From Sulfitobacter faviae (GTDB lineage: Bacteria > Pseudomonadota > Alphaproteobacteria > Rhodobacterales > Rhodobacteraceae): a stretch of 64,000 nt of DNA. The stretch's first letter is position 1. Every line of letters begins with the position of its first letter. A model generated the notes under the pieces. The model was not told the DNA's origin. It ran no database searches and was given only the letters and a program-made list of their open reading frames with translations. The translations under genes were made by a program, and so were the position numbers. Where the stretch lies: positions 124,001-188,000 of the forward strand of contig NZ_PGFQ01000002.1 in NCBI RefSeq assembly GCF_029870955.1, given 5' to 3'. This document shows positions 18,596-29,026 of this stretch, in pieces.

Positions 18596-19651
18596 ATGAA
18601 GACGATCAAGGGACCGGCGCTGTTTCTGGCGCAATTCGCGGGCGATGAGGCGCCCTTCAACTCTTGGGACAGCATCACCAAATGGGCCGCCGATTGTGGC
18701 TACAAAGGCGTGCAAGTGCCCAGTTGGGACGCGCGGCTGATCGACTTGGCCAAGGCCGCGTCGAGCAAGGATTACTGCGACGAGTTCAAGGGCAAGGCGG
18801 TCGAAAACGGCGTGGAGGTGACCGAGCTTTCGACACATCTTCAGGGCCAGTTGGTCGCCGTGCATCCGGCCTATGACACGGCCTTTGACGGCTTCGCCGT
18901 CGAAGAAGTGCGCGGCAATCCCAAGGCGCGGCAGGAATGGGCGGTCGAGCAGGTGAAACTGGCGCTTTCGGCGTCCAAGAACATGGGGATCGGGGCGCAT
19001 GCGACCTTCTCGGGCGCTTTGGCTTGGCCCTATGTCTACCCTTGGCCGCAGCGGCCTGCCGGGCTGATTGAGACGGCCTTTGACGAACTCGCCGCGCGTT
19101 GGCTGCCGATCTTGAACCATGCCGAGGACTGCGGTGTCGATGTCTGCTATGAGATCCACCCCGGCGAAGATCTGCATGATGGCATCACCTATGAGATGTT
19201 TCTAGAGCGCACGGGCAATCACGCGCGCGCCAACATGCTCTATGACCCCAGCCACTACGTCCTGCAATGTCTTGACTACATTGATAACATCGACATCTAC
19301 AAAGACCGGATCAAGATGTTCCACGTCAAGGATGCCGAGTTCAATCCGACGGGCCGTCAGGGGGTCTATTCGGGCTATCAAAGCTGGACGGACCGCGCCG
19401 GGCGGTTCCGGTCGCTGGGCGACGGGCAGGTTGATTTCGGCGCTGTCTTTTCCAAAATGGCGGCGAATGATTTCGATGGCTGGGCCGTGGTGGAATGGGA
19501 ATGCTGCCTCAAACACCCCGAAGACGGGGCGCGTGAGGGGGCGCAATTCGTCTCCGATCACATCATTCGCGTGACCGACAAAGCCTTTGATGACTTCGCC
19601 GATGGCGGCACCGATGAGGCGGCAAACCGCAAAATGCTGGGGATCGACTGA
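18596..19651 (+). CDS. Sugar phosphate isomerase/epimerase family protein (TIM barrel)
   Basis: A 351-residue protein of the AP-endonuclease-2/xylose-isomerase-like TIM-barrel family. Visible features are the N-terminal PALFLAQFAGDEAPFNSWDS, the metal-site-like DVCYEIHPGEDLHDG, YDPSHYVLQCLDYID, MFHVKDAEFNPTG and VVEWECC. It is paired with the oxidoreductase gene at 19651 (1-base overlap), a pairing seen in inositol- and polyol-type catabolic clusters. The substrate is not evident from sequence. It may handle a keto-sugar or an oxidised xylose derivative brought in by the same transporter. Confidence 0.85.
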   Translation: MKTIKGPALFLAQFAGDEAPFNSWDSITKWAADCGYKGVQVPSWDARLIDLAKAASSKDYCDEFKGKAVENGVEVTELSTHLQGQLVAVHPAYDTAFDGFAVEEVRGNPKARQEWAVEQVKLALSASKNMGIGAHATFSGALAWPYVYPWPQRPAGLIETAFDELAARWLPILNHAEDCGVDVCYEIHPGEDLHDGITYEMFLERTGNHARANMLYDPSHYVLQCLDYIDNIDIYKDRIKMFHVKDAEFNPTGRQGVYSGYQSWTDRAGRFRSLGDGQVDFGAVFSKMAANDFDGWAVVEWECCLKHPEDGAREGAQFVSDHIIRVTDKAFDDFADGGTDEAANRKMLGID

Positions 19652-20787
19652 TGGCACGTATTCGACTTGGCATGGTGGGCGGCGGCAATGACGCCTTTAT
19701 CGGCGGGGTGCACCGCATCGCCTCGCGCATTGACGACCGGTTTGATCTGGTGGCAGGCGCGCTGTCTTCGACCCCCGAGAAATCCGCCGCCAGTGCGGAG
19801 GCTTTGGGCATCCCGCGCTCCTACGGCAGTTTCGAGGAGATGGCCGAGGCCGAAGCCGCCCGCGAGGACGGGATTGAGGCGGTCTCAATCGTCACGCCCA
19901 ACCACGTTCATGCCGCTGCTGCAAAGGCCTTCTTGGCCAAGGGCATCCATGTGATCTGCGACAAGCCCCTGACCTCCACGCTCGAGGATGCGGAGGCGTT
20001 GGCGGCCAGTGTCGCGGAGGCCGAGGCGCTTTTCATCCTCACCCATAATTACACCGGCTATCCGATGATCCGCCAAGCGCGGGCCATGGTGGCGGCGGGT
20101 GATCTGGGGGAGATCCGGATCGTTCAGGCGGAGTATCCGCAGGACTGGCTGACCGCGCCGATGGAGAACGAAGGCGTCAAACAGGCCGAATGGCGCACCG
20201 ATCCCGCACGCTCGGGCGCGGGCGGCTCGGTGGGCGATATCGGCACCCATGCCCATAACCTTGCGTGCTTTGTAAGCGGCTTGCAGGTCGAAAGCATCGC
20301 CGCCGATCTGCAAAGTTGGGGCGCGGGGCGCAAGCTGGATGACAACGCCCATATGATGCTGCGCTTTGCTGGCGGCGCGCGCGGCATGCTGTGGTCAAGC
20401 CAAGTGGCTCCGGGGAATGAGAATGCGCTGAAGCTGCGTATCTATGGCGACAAGGGCGGTTTGGAATGGTCGCAAGAGGATCCCAACTACCTCTGGTTCA
20501 CGCCATTGGGAGAGCCGAAGCGCCTGATCACCCGCAACGGGGCAGGGGCGTCTGAGGCGTCGCAATCGGTAAGCCGCATTCCCGGCGGCCACCCCGAGGG
20601 CTACCTCGAAGGGTTTGCCACGATCTATAACGAGGCCGCCGATGCGATCCGCGCCGTGCAGGGCGGGGCGAGCCGCGAAAGCGCCATGGGTTTGCTGCCG
20701 GACATCACGGCGGGCATGGCGGGGATGCGTTTCATCAATGCCTGTGTCACCTCCTCGGCCAATGATGCGGCGTGGACCAAGCTATGA
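19651..20787 (+). CDS. Gfo/Idh/MocA family oxidoreductase
   Basis: A 378-residue NAD(P)-dependent sugar or polyol oxidoreductase. The N-terminal Rossmann motif is RLGMVGGGNDAFIGGVHR, and the family EKP-like motif appears as VICDKPLTSTLEDAEAL. The substrate domain includes GGSVGDIGTHAHNLACFVSG. It overlaps the isomerase family gene by one base and the transporter ATPase by four (ATGA). Its substrate is unknown, but context points to an oxidised or epimerised sugar of the xylose cluster. Confidence 0.88.
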   Translation: MARIRLGMVGGGNDAFIGGVHRIASRIDDRFDLVAGALSSTPEKSAASAEALGIPRSYGSFEEMAEAEAAREDGIEAVSIVTPNHVHAAAAKAFLAKGIHVICDKPLTSTLEDAEALAASVAEAEALFILTHNYTGYPMIRQARAMVAAGDLGEIRIVQAEYPQDWLTAPMENEGVKQAEWRTDPARSGAGGSVGDIGTHAHNLACFVSGLQVESIAADLQSWGAGRKLDDNAHMMLRFAGGARGMLWSSQVAPGNENALKLRIYGDKGGLEWSQEDPNYLWFTPLGEPKRLITRNGAGASEASQSVSRIPGGHPEGYLEGFATIYNEAADAIRAVQGGASRESAMGLLPDITAGMAGMRFINACVTSSANDAAWTKL

Positions 20788-22301
20788 GTGCCACCCCCGT
20801 TCTTGCCCTGCGCGACGTGAGCAAGAGCTTCGGCTCGATCGAAGTGCTGCATGGCGTGACCCTCGCGCTAGAGCCGGGGACCGTTCATGCGCTGATCGGT
20901 GAGAACGGGGCGGGCAAATCGACGACGATGAAGATCATGGCGGGCTATCAACTACCCTCCAAAGGCGCTGTCGAACTCGATGGTGCAGCGGTCCGTTTCG
21001 ACAGTCTGCATGAGGGCGAAATGGCCGGGATCGTGATGATCCACCAAGAGTTCAACTTGGCCGAACAGCTCACCGTTGAGCAGAACATCTTTCTGGGCCG
21101 CGAGTTGAAACGCGGGCCGCTGCTCGACAAGGCCGAGATGCGGCGGCGCACGCGGGACTATCTTGATCGGGTGGCCTGCAACGTCTCTCCGGATGCGCTG
21201 GTCTCGCGTCTGTCGAATTCCGACAAACAGATGGTCGAGATCGCCAAGGCCCTGTCGCGCGATGCGCGGGTGTTGATCATGGACGAGCCGACGGCGGTGC
21301 TGACCAAACGCGAGACCGATGTGCTGTTCAAACAGGTCGCGGCCCTGCGCGCGGCGGGGACGGCGGTCTTGTTCACCTCGCATAAATTAGACGAAGTGGC
21401 CGAGATCTCGGACCATGTCACCATCATGCGCGATGGCGCGGTGGTGCAGTCCAGCCCGACCTCTGAGATCACCGAAGACGAAATGGCCACCGCCATGGTG
21501 GGCCGCGATGTCTCTGACCTCTACCCCGCCAAACCCGGTGTGGAGCGGGGCGCGCCAGAGGTGCTCTCGGTCGAAAACCTCAGCGTGCCGGGCTTTGCCA
21601 GCAATGTGTCTTTTTCACTGCGACAGGGGGAGATCCTCGGGCTGGGCGGGCTGATCGGCTCTGGCCGGACCGAGGTGATGGAAGGCCTTGCCGCGCTGCG
21701 CCCGGCGAGTGCCAAGCGCGTCACCCTCTTTGGGGAGCCGGTGCAGTTCAAGCGGCCAAGCGACGCGCAACAGGCCGGGCTGTGCTATCTCACCGAAGAC
21801 CGCAAGCTGCGCGGTCTGCTGCTGGAACGCGGCATGCGTGAGAACCTGACCCTGCAAAACCTGCATAAATTCGGCGGCTTCCTGATTGATCGCAACGCAG
21901 AGGAAACCGCCCTGACCGAGGCCATTGGAGAGTTCGACATTCGCGCGGGCAGCCGTGATGTGCGGGTCGGCAATATGTCAGGCGGCAACCAGCAGAAACT
22001 GCTGCTGGCCAAGATCATGCTCTCTGAGCCGCGCATCCTGATCGTCGATGAACCCACCCGCGGCATCGACATCGGCACCAAACAGCAAATCTATGCCTTC
22101 CTGCGCAAATTGGCCGATCAGGGCCACGGCATTATCGTGATCACCTCCGAGATGCCCGAACTCATCGGCCTTGCCGACCGCGTGATGGTCATGCGTTTGG
22201 GCGAGGTCAGCGGCACGCTAAACGCGGGCGAGATCACGGAAGACGCGATTGTCCGCCTCTCCATGGGGCTGAGCGCCGAACAAATGCCGATGACGGCCTA
22301 A
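20784..22301 (+). CDS. xylG: Sugar ABC transporter ATP-binding protein (XylG/RbsA-like)
   Basis: A 505-residue double-domain ATPase of the CUT2 family. The first domain has Walker A GENGAGKST, signature SRLSNSDKQMVEIAKAL and Walker B VLIMDEPTAVL. The second has the degenerate Walker A GLIGSGRTE, signature MSGGNQQKLLLAKIM and Walker B ILIVDEPTRGIDIG. I chose ATG 20784 over the in-frame GTG at 20772 because ATGA couples it to the previous stop. Together with the permease and binding protein it imports the cluster sugar, probably xylose. Confidence 0.9.
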   Translation: MSATPVLALRDVSKSFGSIEVLHGVTLALEPGTVHALIGENGAGKSTTMKIMAGYQLPSKGAVELDGAAVRFDSLHEGEMAGIVMIHQEFNLAEQLTVEQNIFLGRELKRGPLLDKAEMRRRTRDYLDRVACNVSPDALVSRLSNSDKQMVEIAKALSRDARVLIMDEPTAVLTKRETDVLFKQVAALRAAGTAVLFTSHKLDEVAEISDHVTIMRDGAVVQSSPTSEITEDEMATAMVGRDVSDLYPAKPGVERGAPEVLSVENLSVPGFASNVSFSLRQGEILGLGGLIGSGRTEVMEGLAALRPASAKRVTLFGEPVQFKRPSDAQQAGLCYLTEDRKLRGLLLERGMRENLTLQNLHKFGGFLIDRNAEETALTEAIGEFDIRAGSRDVRVGNMSGGNQQKLLLAKIMLSEPRILIVDEPTRGIDIGTKQQIYAFLRKLADQGHGIIVITSEMPELIGLADRVMVMRLGEVSGTLNAGEITEDAIVRLSMGLSAEQMPMTA

Positions 22302-22312
22302 GGAAACCGAAG

Positions 22313-23311
22313 ATGACAGATGTAACCACACCTCAAACCAAAAGCTTCCGGATGCCGTCGATGTCTGTCCTCGGGCCGATCATCGCGCTGATCGTTCTGC
22401 TGCTGATCGGCACGGCGCTGAATTCCAACTTCCTGAGTGCGGCGAATATCACCAACGTCCTCGCCCGCTCGGCCTTTATCGGGATCATCGCGGTGGGCAT
22501 GACCTTTGTCATCACCGCGGGCGGGCTTGACCTGTCGGTGGGGTCGATGGCGGCCTTTATCGCGGGGTTGATGATCTTGGTGATGAACGCCGCTTTACCG
22601 AGCCTCGGTGTCGGCGTGCCGATCATCCTCTTGGGCATGTTCACGGCCATCGTCGCGGGGCTGCTGGCGGGGCTGTTGAACGGCTTTTTGATCACCGCCC
22701 TCGGCATCGAGGCCTTCATCGTCACGCTCGGCTCCATGGGCATTTACCGCTCGCTGGTGACCTGGCTGGCGGATGGCGGCACCCTGTCGCTCGATTTCGG
22801 TCTGCGCAGCTTTTACCGGCCCGTCTATTTCGACGGCATCCTCGGGATCAGCTGGCCAATCATCGTTTTCGCGCTGGTGGTCATCATTGGTGAGATCATC
22901 ATGTCGCGCAGCGTCTATGGCCGCCACTGCGCCGCCACCGGGTCGAACGAACATGTGGCGCATTATTCTAATGTGAACGTCAATCGCACCCGTCTGATCT
23001 CTTATGCCGCATTGGGCATCTTGGTGGGCATCGCGACGATCATGTATGTGCCGCGCCTCGGCTCGGCCTCGGCCTCCACCGGGGTGCTGTGGGAGTTGGA
23101 GGCGATTGCCGCCGTGATCATCGGCGGCACCGTGCTCAAGGGTGGTTTCGGTCGGGTCTGGGGCACCGTCATCGGCGTGCTGATCCTCAGCCTGATCGGC
23201 AATATCCTGAACCTCACCGATTTCGTGTCGCCCTATCTGAACGGTGCGATCCAAGGGATTATCATCATTCTCGCTGTGATCCTACAGCGCGAAAGGAAGA
23301 CGGCGCTTTAA
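22313..23311 (+). CDS. xylH: Sugar ABC transporter permease (XylH/RbsC-like)
   Basis: A 332-residue CUT2 permease with about ten hydrophobic segments. Family marks are TFVITAGGLDLSVGSMAAF, GLLNGFLITALGIEAFIVTL and the late AAVIIGGTVLKGGFGRVWG. It follows the ATPase gene after 11 bases containing AAGGAAA, and precedes the binding protein. Confidence 0.9.
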   Translation: MTDVTTPQTKSFRMPSMSVLGPIIALIVLLLIGTALNSNFLSAANITNVLARSAFIGIIAVGMTFVITAGGLDLSVGSMAAFIAGLMILVMNAALPSLGVGVPIILLGMFTAIVAGLLAGLLNGFLITALGIEAFIVTLGSMGIYRSLVTWLADGGTLSLDFGLRSFYRPVYFDGILGISWPIIVFALVVIIGEIIMSRSVYGRHCAATGSNEHVAHYSNVNVNRTRLISYAALGILVGIATIMYVPRLGSASASTGVLWELEAIAAVIIGGTVLKGGFGRVWGTVIGVLILSLIGNILNLTDFVSPYLNGAIQGIIIILAVILQRERKTAL

Positions 23312-23344
23312 GCCGTAGTTGAACGCTTCATGGGAGGAGCAAAT

Positions 23345-24291
23345 ATGACATTTACCCAAACATTCATTGCCACCGCGCTGGCCACGGCTGTCGGCACCGC
23401 CGCCTTTGCCCAAGAGACCAAAGTCATCGGCGTGTCGATCCCGGCGGCGACCCACGGCTGGGCGGGGGCATGAACTTCCACGCCAAGGAAACCGTCGAAC
23501 GTCTGGAAGAGGTCTATTCCGATCTCGACTTCGTTCTCGCCACCGCGTCGGACCCCGGCAAACAGGTGAACGACATCGAAGACATGGTCGCCACGCGCAA
23601 CATCGACGCGCTGGTGGTGTTGCCTTTTGAATCCGACCCGCTGACCCCGCCGGTGCAAGCCGTGGCCGACAGCGGTGCATGGGTCACCGTGGTGGACCGT
23701 GGCCTTTCCGTTGAGGGCATCCAAGACCTTTACGTTGCGGGCGACAACAGCGGCTTTGGCAAGGTGTCGGGTGAATTCATGGCCCAGCAAATGCCCGATG
23801 GCGGCGACATCGTCGTGCTGCGCGGCATCCCCACCACCATCGACAATGAGCGTGTCGAGGGGTTCAACGCGGCGATCGAAGGCTCCGGCATCAATGTGCT
23901 CGACATGGAGCATGGCAACTGGAACCGCGACGACAGCTTTACCGTGATGCAGGATTTCCTGTCGAAATACCCCAATATCGACGCGGTCTGGGCCTCGGAC
24001 GACGATATGGCGATTGGCGTGCTGGCCGCGATCGAAGCGGCAGGGCGTGACGACGTGAAATTCGTGCTCGGCGGGGCCGGTATGAAAGAGATGATCAAGC
24101 GCACCGCCGATGGCGATGAGATGATCCCGGCCAATGTGACCTACCCGCCGTCGATGATCGCCACCGCGATTGAGCTGACCGCCGTGGGCCTCACCTCCAA
24201 CGCGCCGGTCTCGGGCACCTTCGTGATCGGCTCGGTGCTGGTGACGCAAGAGAACGCGATGGATTTCTACTATCCCGACAGCCCGTTCTAA
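23345..24291 (+). CDS. xylF: Sugar ABC transporter substrate-binding protein (XylF/RbsB-like, frameshifted)
   Basis: Periplasmic sugar-binding protein of about 315 residues. The signal peptide is residues 1-22 (ending AAFAQ). The mature start ETKVIGVSIPAATHGWAG is followed by a break at the G5 run 23464-23468. One more G restores GWAGGMNFHAKETVERLEE in frame with the remainder. Later motifs are MVATRNIDALVVLPFESDP and VWASDDDMAIGVLAAIE. It is placed after the permease, whereas many CUT2 operons have it first. A hairpin follows. Confidence 0.88.
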
Positions 24292-24299
24292 TGGCCAAG

Positions 24300-24322
24300 G
24301 CCACCGGCAGCTTGCCGGTGGC
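24300..24322 (+). terminator. Hairpin between the binding protein and xylulokinase genes
   Basis: GCCACCGGCA, loop GCT, TGCCGGTGGC, followed by TCTCTCTCATTT. The stem is a perfect 10 bp but the T tract is weak. Partial termination or message protection is likely, letting xylB be expressed at a lower level. Confidence 0.6.
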
Positions 24323-24353
24323 TCTCTCTCATTTGTGAAGTAACGAGTACCGC

Positions 24354-25799
24354 ATGACCTATCTCGGCTTGGACCTTGGCACCTCGGGCGTCAAAGCGCT
24401 TTTGATTGACGAAGGCCAACGGCCCTTGGCCGAGGGTCATGCCCCATTGGAGGTTCAGCGCCCGCACCCGATGTGGAGCGAGCAAGACCCCCATTCATGG
24501 ATCACCGCCTGCGAGAGCGCCATCGCCGAGGTCCGCGCCGCGGCCCCGGATGCATTCGCGGCGCTGCGCGGCATTGCCGTCTCGGGCCAGATGCACGGCG
24601 CCACGCTGCTGGATGCCAATGACCAGCCCCTGCGCCCGGCGATCCTGTGGAACGATGGCCGCGCCCATGCCGAATGCGCGGAACTGGAAGAGCGCGCCGA
24701 TTTTCGTGGGCTGGGTGGCAATATCGTCATGGCAGGCTTCACCGCGCCCAAGCTGCGATGGGTCCAGAAACATGAGCCCGAGATTTTCGCGCAGGTCCGC
24801 AAGGTCCTGCTGCCCAAGGACTATGTCGGTCTTTGGCTGACGGGCGAGCATGTGTCGGAAATGTCCGACGCGGCGGGGACGCTCTGGCTCGACGTGGAAA
24901 AACGCGATTGGTCGGATGAACTGCTCGCCGCCACGGGGCTTAGCCGTGACCACATGCCGCGATTGGTCGAAGGCAGCGCACGGGCGGGCGGGCTTCGGGC
25001 CGAGCTTGCCGCTCAGTGGGGTGTCGGCAACGTCACTGTCGCGGGCGGCGCGGGGGACAATTCCGCCACCGCGGTGGGGCTGGGGCTGGTGCAGCCGGGG
25101 CAGGGGTTTCTGTCGCTCGGCACCTCTGGCGTGCTATTCACCGTGACCGACCGTTTCGCCAGCAACACTGAAAGCGCCGTGCATAGTTTCTGCCACGCGG
25201 TGCCGAAGACCTGGCACCAGATGGGGGTGATCCTATCGGCAACCGACGCTTTGGCATGGCTGGGCCAGATCACCGGGCAAAGCCCCGCGGCGCTGGCCGG
25301 CATGGTTCAAGACATTCAACAGCCTTCCGCGATCACCTTCCTGCCATACCTCTCGGGCGAGCGGACGCCGCATAACGCCCCCGATGCCGCCGGGGCCTTT
25401 CACGGGCTGCGCCGCGGGCATGGGTTGCCGGATATGGTGCAAGCGGTGATGGAGGGGGTCGGCTTCGCCTTTGCCGACTGCTGTTGCGCCCTCGACCACT
25501 GTGGTTCATTGCCCGAACGGGTCTGCGTGGCGGGCGGCGGCAGCCAGTCAGAGACATGGTTGCAGATGATCGCCGACATCACCGGGCTGACCCTCGATGT
25601 GCCCGAAAGCGGTGCGCAGGGCGCGGCGCTCGGCGCAGCGCGGCTGGCGATGCTGGGCTATGGAGAGGCGGCGGAGGCCGAGGTGATCCGCCCCCCGAAG
25701 ATACGCAAAAGCATCGCACCCAACCCCGCGCTCACGGCAGCCTATGCGGAACGCTATGCCGACTTCCGTGCGGCTTGGGAACAGCGGCTGGCGCAGTAG
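24354..25799 (+). CDS. xylB: Xylulokinase
   Basis: A 481-residue FGGY-family kinase that phosphorylates D-xylulose to xylulose 5-phosphate. It starts MTYLGLDLGTSGVKALLID and shows SGQMHGATLLD, ILWNDGRAHAEC, VAGGAGDNSATAVGLG and CVAGGGSQSETWLQMIAD. It is the last gene of the xylose cluster and converges on the molybdenum oxidoreductase operon. Confidence 0.95.
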   Translation: MTYLGLDLGTSGVKALLIDEGQRPLAEGHAPLEVQRPHPMWSEQDPHSWITACESAIAEVRAAAPDAFAALRGIAVSGQMHGATLLDANDQPLRPAILWNDGRAHAECAELEERADFRGLGGNIVMAGFTAPKLRWVQKHEPEIFAQVRKVLLPKDYVGLWLTGEHVSEMSDAAGTLWLDVEKRDWSDELLAATGLSRDHMPRLVEGSARAGGLRAELAAQWGVGNVTVAGGAGDNSATAVGLGLVQPGQGFLSLGTSGVLFTVTDRFASNTESAVHSFCHAVPKTWHQMGVILSATDALAWLGQITGQSPAALAGMVQDIQQPSAITFLPYLSGERTPHNAPDAAGAFHGLRRGHGLPDMVQAVMEGVGFAFADCCCALDHCGSLPERVCVAGGGSQSETWLQMIADITGLTLDVPESGAQGAALGAARLAMLGYGEAAEAEVIRPPKIRKSIAPNPALTAAYAERYADFRAAWEQRLAQ

Positions 25800-25826
25800 G
25801 CATCAAGCGCAAGACCAGCAAGAAAA

Positions 25827-25848
25827 GGGGCGGCCACCACGCCGCCCC
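25827..25848 (-). terminator. Terminator of the minus-strand oxidoreductase operon
   Basis: GGGGCGGC, a 6-nt loop, GCCGCCCC in the 55-base convergent gap. Read on the minus strand, the stem is followed by TTTTCTTGC, so it would terminate the gene ending at 25855. The plus strand lacks a T run. Confidence 0.7.
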
Positions 25849-25854
25849 CCCTCA

Positions 25855-28043
25855 TCACATCCCGGCAATCACCTTGTCCAAAGTGGCGGGATAGTCGCGC
25901 ACCCGCACGCCGGTGGCGTTGTAGATCGCATTGGTGATCGCTGCCGCCGCGCCGCAGATGCCCAATTCGCCGATCCCTTTGGCCTGTAGCGGGTTGGCCC
26001 AATCGTCCCGCTCTTCCAACAGATCGACGGTCAGCTGCGGCACATCCGCGTTCACCGGGATGTGGTATTCCGCGAGGTTGTGGTTGGCCACATGGCCGTC
26101 GCGCGGGTCAAAGGCCAGCTCCTCGGTCAGCGCGATGCCGATGCCAAAGGTCATGCCCCCCAGACATTGCGACCGCGCCGTCTTGGCGTTCAGGATCCGC
26201 CCGGCGGCAAAGGTGCCATGCATCCGCCGCACCCGCGTCTCGCCCGAGGCGGCATGCACCGCGACCTCGGCGAAATAGGCCCCGAAGGTGGCCTGCCGCA
26301 CCGCCTCAGAAGTATCGCCAGGCTGGACGTGACCCACTTTGGCAATCTCATCCCCGTTCAGGATATCGCTCAGGCTGCGGGTCTGGTTGTCAAAGGTCGC
26401 CATGCCGTCTTTTAGCGTGAGGTCACCTTCCTCCACCTCCAGCCGCGCGGCAAGCTGTTTGCGGATCGCCTCGCAGGCCAGATAGACCGATGTGCCGCTC
26501 GACGACGCGCCCCATGACCCGCCCGAGCCAGATGCCGGGGGCAGGGTGGTATCGCCCAAGACCACATCGACCGCATCGCGGGGCAGACCCATCATATCGC
26601 CCGCGATTTGGCCCAAGATCGCATAGGTGCCGGTGCCGATATCGGTCATATCCGTTTCGACCCGCAGGCGGCCATCGGGCATCAGCGTCACGCGGGCTTG
26701 GCTCTCCATCAACACGTTCACCCGCGCGGCGGAGGCCATGCCATAGCCGATCAGCCATTCCCCCTCGCGCCGTTCCTTGACGCCGGGGCGGTCGGCCCAG
26801 CCGAATGTCTCGGCCCCGCTGTCGAGCGCTTCTCGGAAACGGCGAGAGGAGAATTCCTTGCCGCTCTCGGGGTCCTTCTCAGGGATGTTGCGGCGGCGCA
26901 GCTCGACAGGATCCATGCCGACCTTGTCGGCCAGCTCATCCATCGCGCCTTCGAAAACGGTGACGCCCACCGCCTCGCCCGGCGCGCGGACGGAGCCCGC
27001 GCAAAGCCGGTGCACCCGCGCCAAGTCCATCGACATCTTGCGGTTCGCCCCGGCATAGAGGAAATGCGACGCCTGTAAGACCGGCTCGGCAAAGCTCTCT
27101 CCGGGCAGGTTAGACACCCGCGCGTCATGGCCCAGACCGGTCAGCCGACCTTCGGCATCGGCGGCAAGGCGCACCCGCTGCGTGGTCTCGGACCGGCGCA
27201 TCGTCGCCTCATAGACCTGCTGGCGGTGCAGCGCGACAGAGACCGGGCGGCCCACCTCTTTCGCGGCAATCGCCGCCGCGACCGCCTCGGGCGCGATGCC
27301 GAGTTTCGACCCGAAGCCGCCGCCGACATAGGGCGACAGGATGCGCAGCCGGTCGGGTGGATGCCCAAGGCATCGGACAGCTCATTGCGGTTGTATTTCA
27401 GCATCTGATAGCTGCCGCGCAGGGTCAGCTCTTCCCCGTCCCATGAGGCGATGGAGGCATGCGGCTCCATCGGGGTGCTGGAATGCGACGGGGTGGTGTA
27501 GGTCACATCGACCGAGAAAGCGGCCTGAGCCATAGCGCCGTCCAGATCGCCCTGATCCAAGGTCTTCGCCTCCTGCGGCTCAACCGCCGCGGTGGCAGGA
27601 TCGACCGGCATGACCTCGCCGTTTTCCAACGCCACTTTCAGCGATTGCGCCGCATGGCGGGCCTGTTCGAATTCCTCGGCGACGACCACTGCGATCAACT
27701 GGCCGAGATAGGCGGCCTGTTCCGGCCCTTGAATTGGCGCTTGGTTCGCGGTGCCTTGCGCGGGGTTGCGCAGCAGGCGCGGGTCTTGGATCACGGCCAA
27801 TACCCCCGGCATTTGCGCCACCGCTTCGCGGTTGGCCAAGACCACCCGGCCGCTATTGCCCGGCGCGCGGACCATGACGCCATGCACCATGCCCTCGACC
27901 TGCCATTCATTGGCATAGGTCGCCGTGCCGCTCACCTTCAGCGGCCCCTCGGGGCGGTCCAGCGGCGCGCCGACAAGCCCCTGCGCCATATCATCCAACC
28001 TGCGGGCGGTGGCAGGCGCGTCCATCTTGAATTGCTCGGTCAT
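25855..28043 (-). CDS. Molybdopterin-binding subunit of an aldehyde/xanthine oxidoreductase (PaoC-like, frameshifted)
   Basis: Large catalytic subunit of about 729 residues, xanthine oxidase family. The N-terminal part has [20 protein letters not shown] and [11 protein letters not shown]. The cofactor-binding part has [20 protein letters not shown], and the catalytic Glu lies in [15 protein letters not shown] near the C-terminus. The frame breaks at 27355-27357: ALGIHP runs into nonsense unless one C is added, which restores [16 protein letters not shown] and then [20 protein letters not shown]. It overlaps the FAD subunit by 4 bases. The closest functional analogue is E. coli PaoABC, an aromatic aldehyde oxidase. 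The substrate is unknown. Confidence 0.88.
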
Positions 28044-29026
28044 TGCTGGGCCTCCGCGGTAAGTTCGTTCAGCACCGACACCAGCGTGCGGCGGGCGAGG
28101 GGGATTTTGAAATCATTCGCGCCATAGCCTTTGGCCTCGGCCAGCAGCAAATCGGCGGCTTTGTTGAAAAGGTCTTCCGAGGGCGCGTTGCCGGTCAGCA
28201 GTTCCTCCACCTCCGCATTGCGCCACGGTTTCGGCGCCAGCCCGCCAAAGGCTAGATCGGCACGGGTGATCCGCCCGTCTTCCATATCGACGATCCCGGC
28301 GACCGAGACGAGGGCAAAGGCATAAGAAGCCCGGTCCCGCACCTTGCGGTAGGTCTGTTTTCCCGTCACCGGCGCGGGCAGCACCACGGCGGTGATCAAT
28401 TCGCCCGGCTCAAGAACGGTCTCTTGGTCTGGCCGCTCTCCGGGCAGCAGATAAAGCTCATCCAGCGTTAGGCGGCGCGTGCTGCCGTCTTCTTTCAGCG
28501 TCTCCACCTCGGCCCCGAGCGCCCGCATGGCCACGGCCATGTCGCTGGGATGGGTGGCGATGCAATGCTCCGAGGTGCCCAAGACGGCAAGGATGCGGTT
28601 GAACCCCTCCTTCGCCGAACAGCCCGTGCCCGGCTCGCGTTTGTTGCAGGGCATGGCGCGGTCATAAAAATACAGGCACCGCGTGCGTTGCAGCAAATTG
28701 CCGCCCGTCGTCGCCTTGTTGCGCAACTGTCCGCTGGCCCCGGCCAGCAACGCACGGCTCAGCACGGGCCAGCCCTTGCGCAGACGGGCGTCATTGGCCA
28801 GATCGCTGTTGGTCACCAAGGCCCCGATGCGCAGGCCGCCATCTTCGGTCTCTTCGATCTCGCCAAGGTCGAGCCGGTTGATATCGATCAGCGCCTCGGG
28901 GGTCATGACCTCCAGCTTCATCAAATCCAGAAGGTTGGTGCCCCCGGCGATGAAGGTGCCACCGCTGGCCGCTTGCCGCGCGGCGGCCTCTGTATTTTCG
29001 GCGCGGGTATAGTCGAATGGTCTCAT
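28040..29026 (-). CDS. FAD-binding subunit of the aldehyde oxidoreductase (PaoB-like)
   Basis: A 328-residue flavoprotein subunit that relays electrons from the molybdenum centre. FAD contacts are in [13 protein letters not shown] and [13 protein letters not shown]. Unlike most xanthine dehydrogenase FAD subunits it has a Cys-rich insert, [20 protein letters not shown] followed by TGCSA. E. coli PaoB uses this insert for an extra [4Fe-4S] cluster. ATG 29026 was chosen over an upstream start because it gives the family-typical MRPFDYTRA and overlaps the iron-sulfur gene by 4 bases. Confidence 0.88.
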   Translation of the reverse strand: MRPFDYTRAENTEAAARQAASGGTFIAGGTNLLDLMKLEVMTPEALIDINRLDLGEIEETEDGGLRIGALVTNSDLANDARLRKGWPVLSRALLAGASGQLRNKATTGGNLLQRTRCLYFYDRAMPCNKREPGTGCSAKEGFNRILAVLGTSEHCIATHPSDMAVAMRALGAEVETLKEDGSTRRLTLDELYLLPGERPDQETVLEPGELITAVVLPAPVTGKQTYRKVRDRASYAFALVSVAGIVDMEDGRITRADLAFGGLAPKPWRNAEVEELLTGNAPSEDLFNKAADLLLAEAKGYGANDFKIPLARRTLVSVLNELTAEAQQ

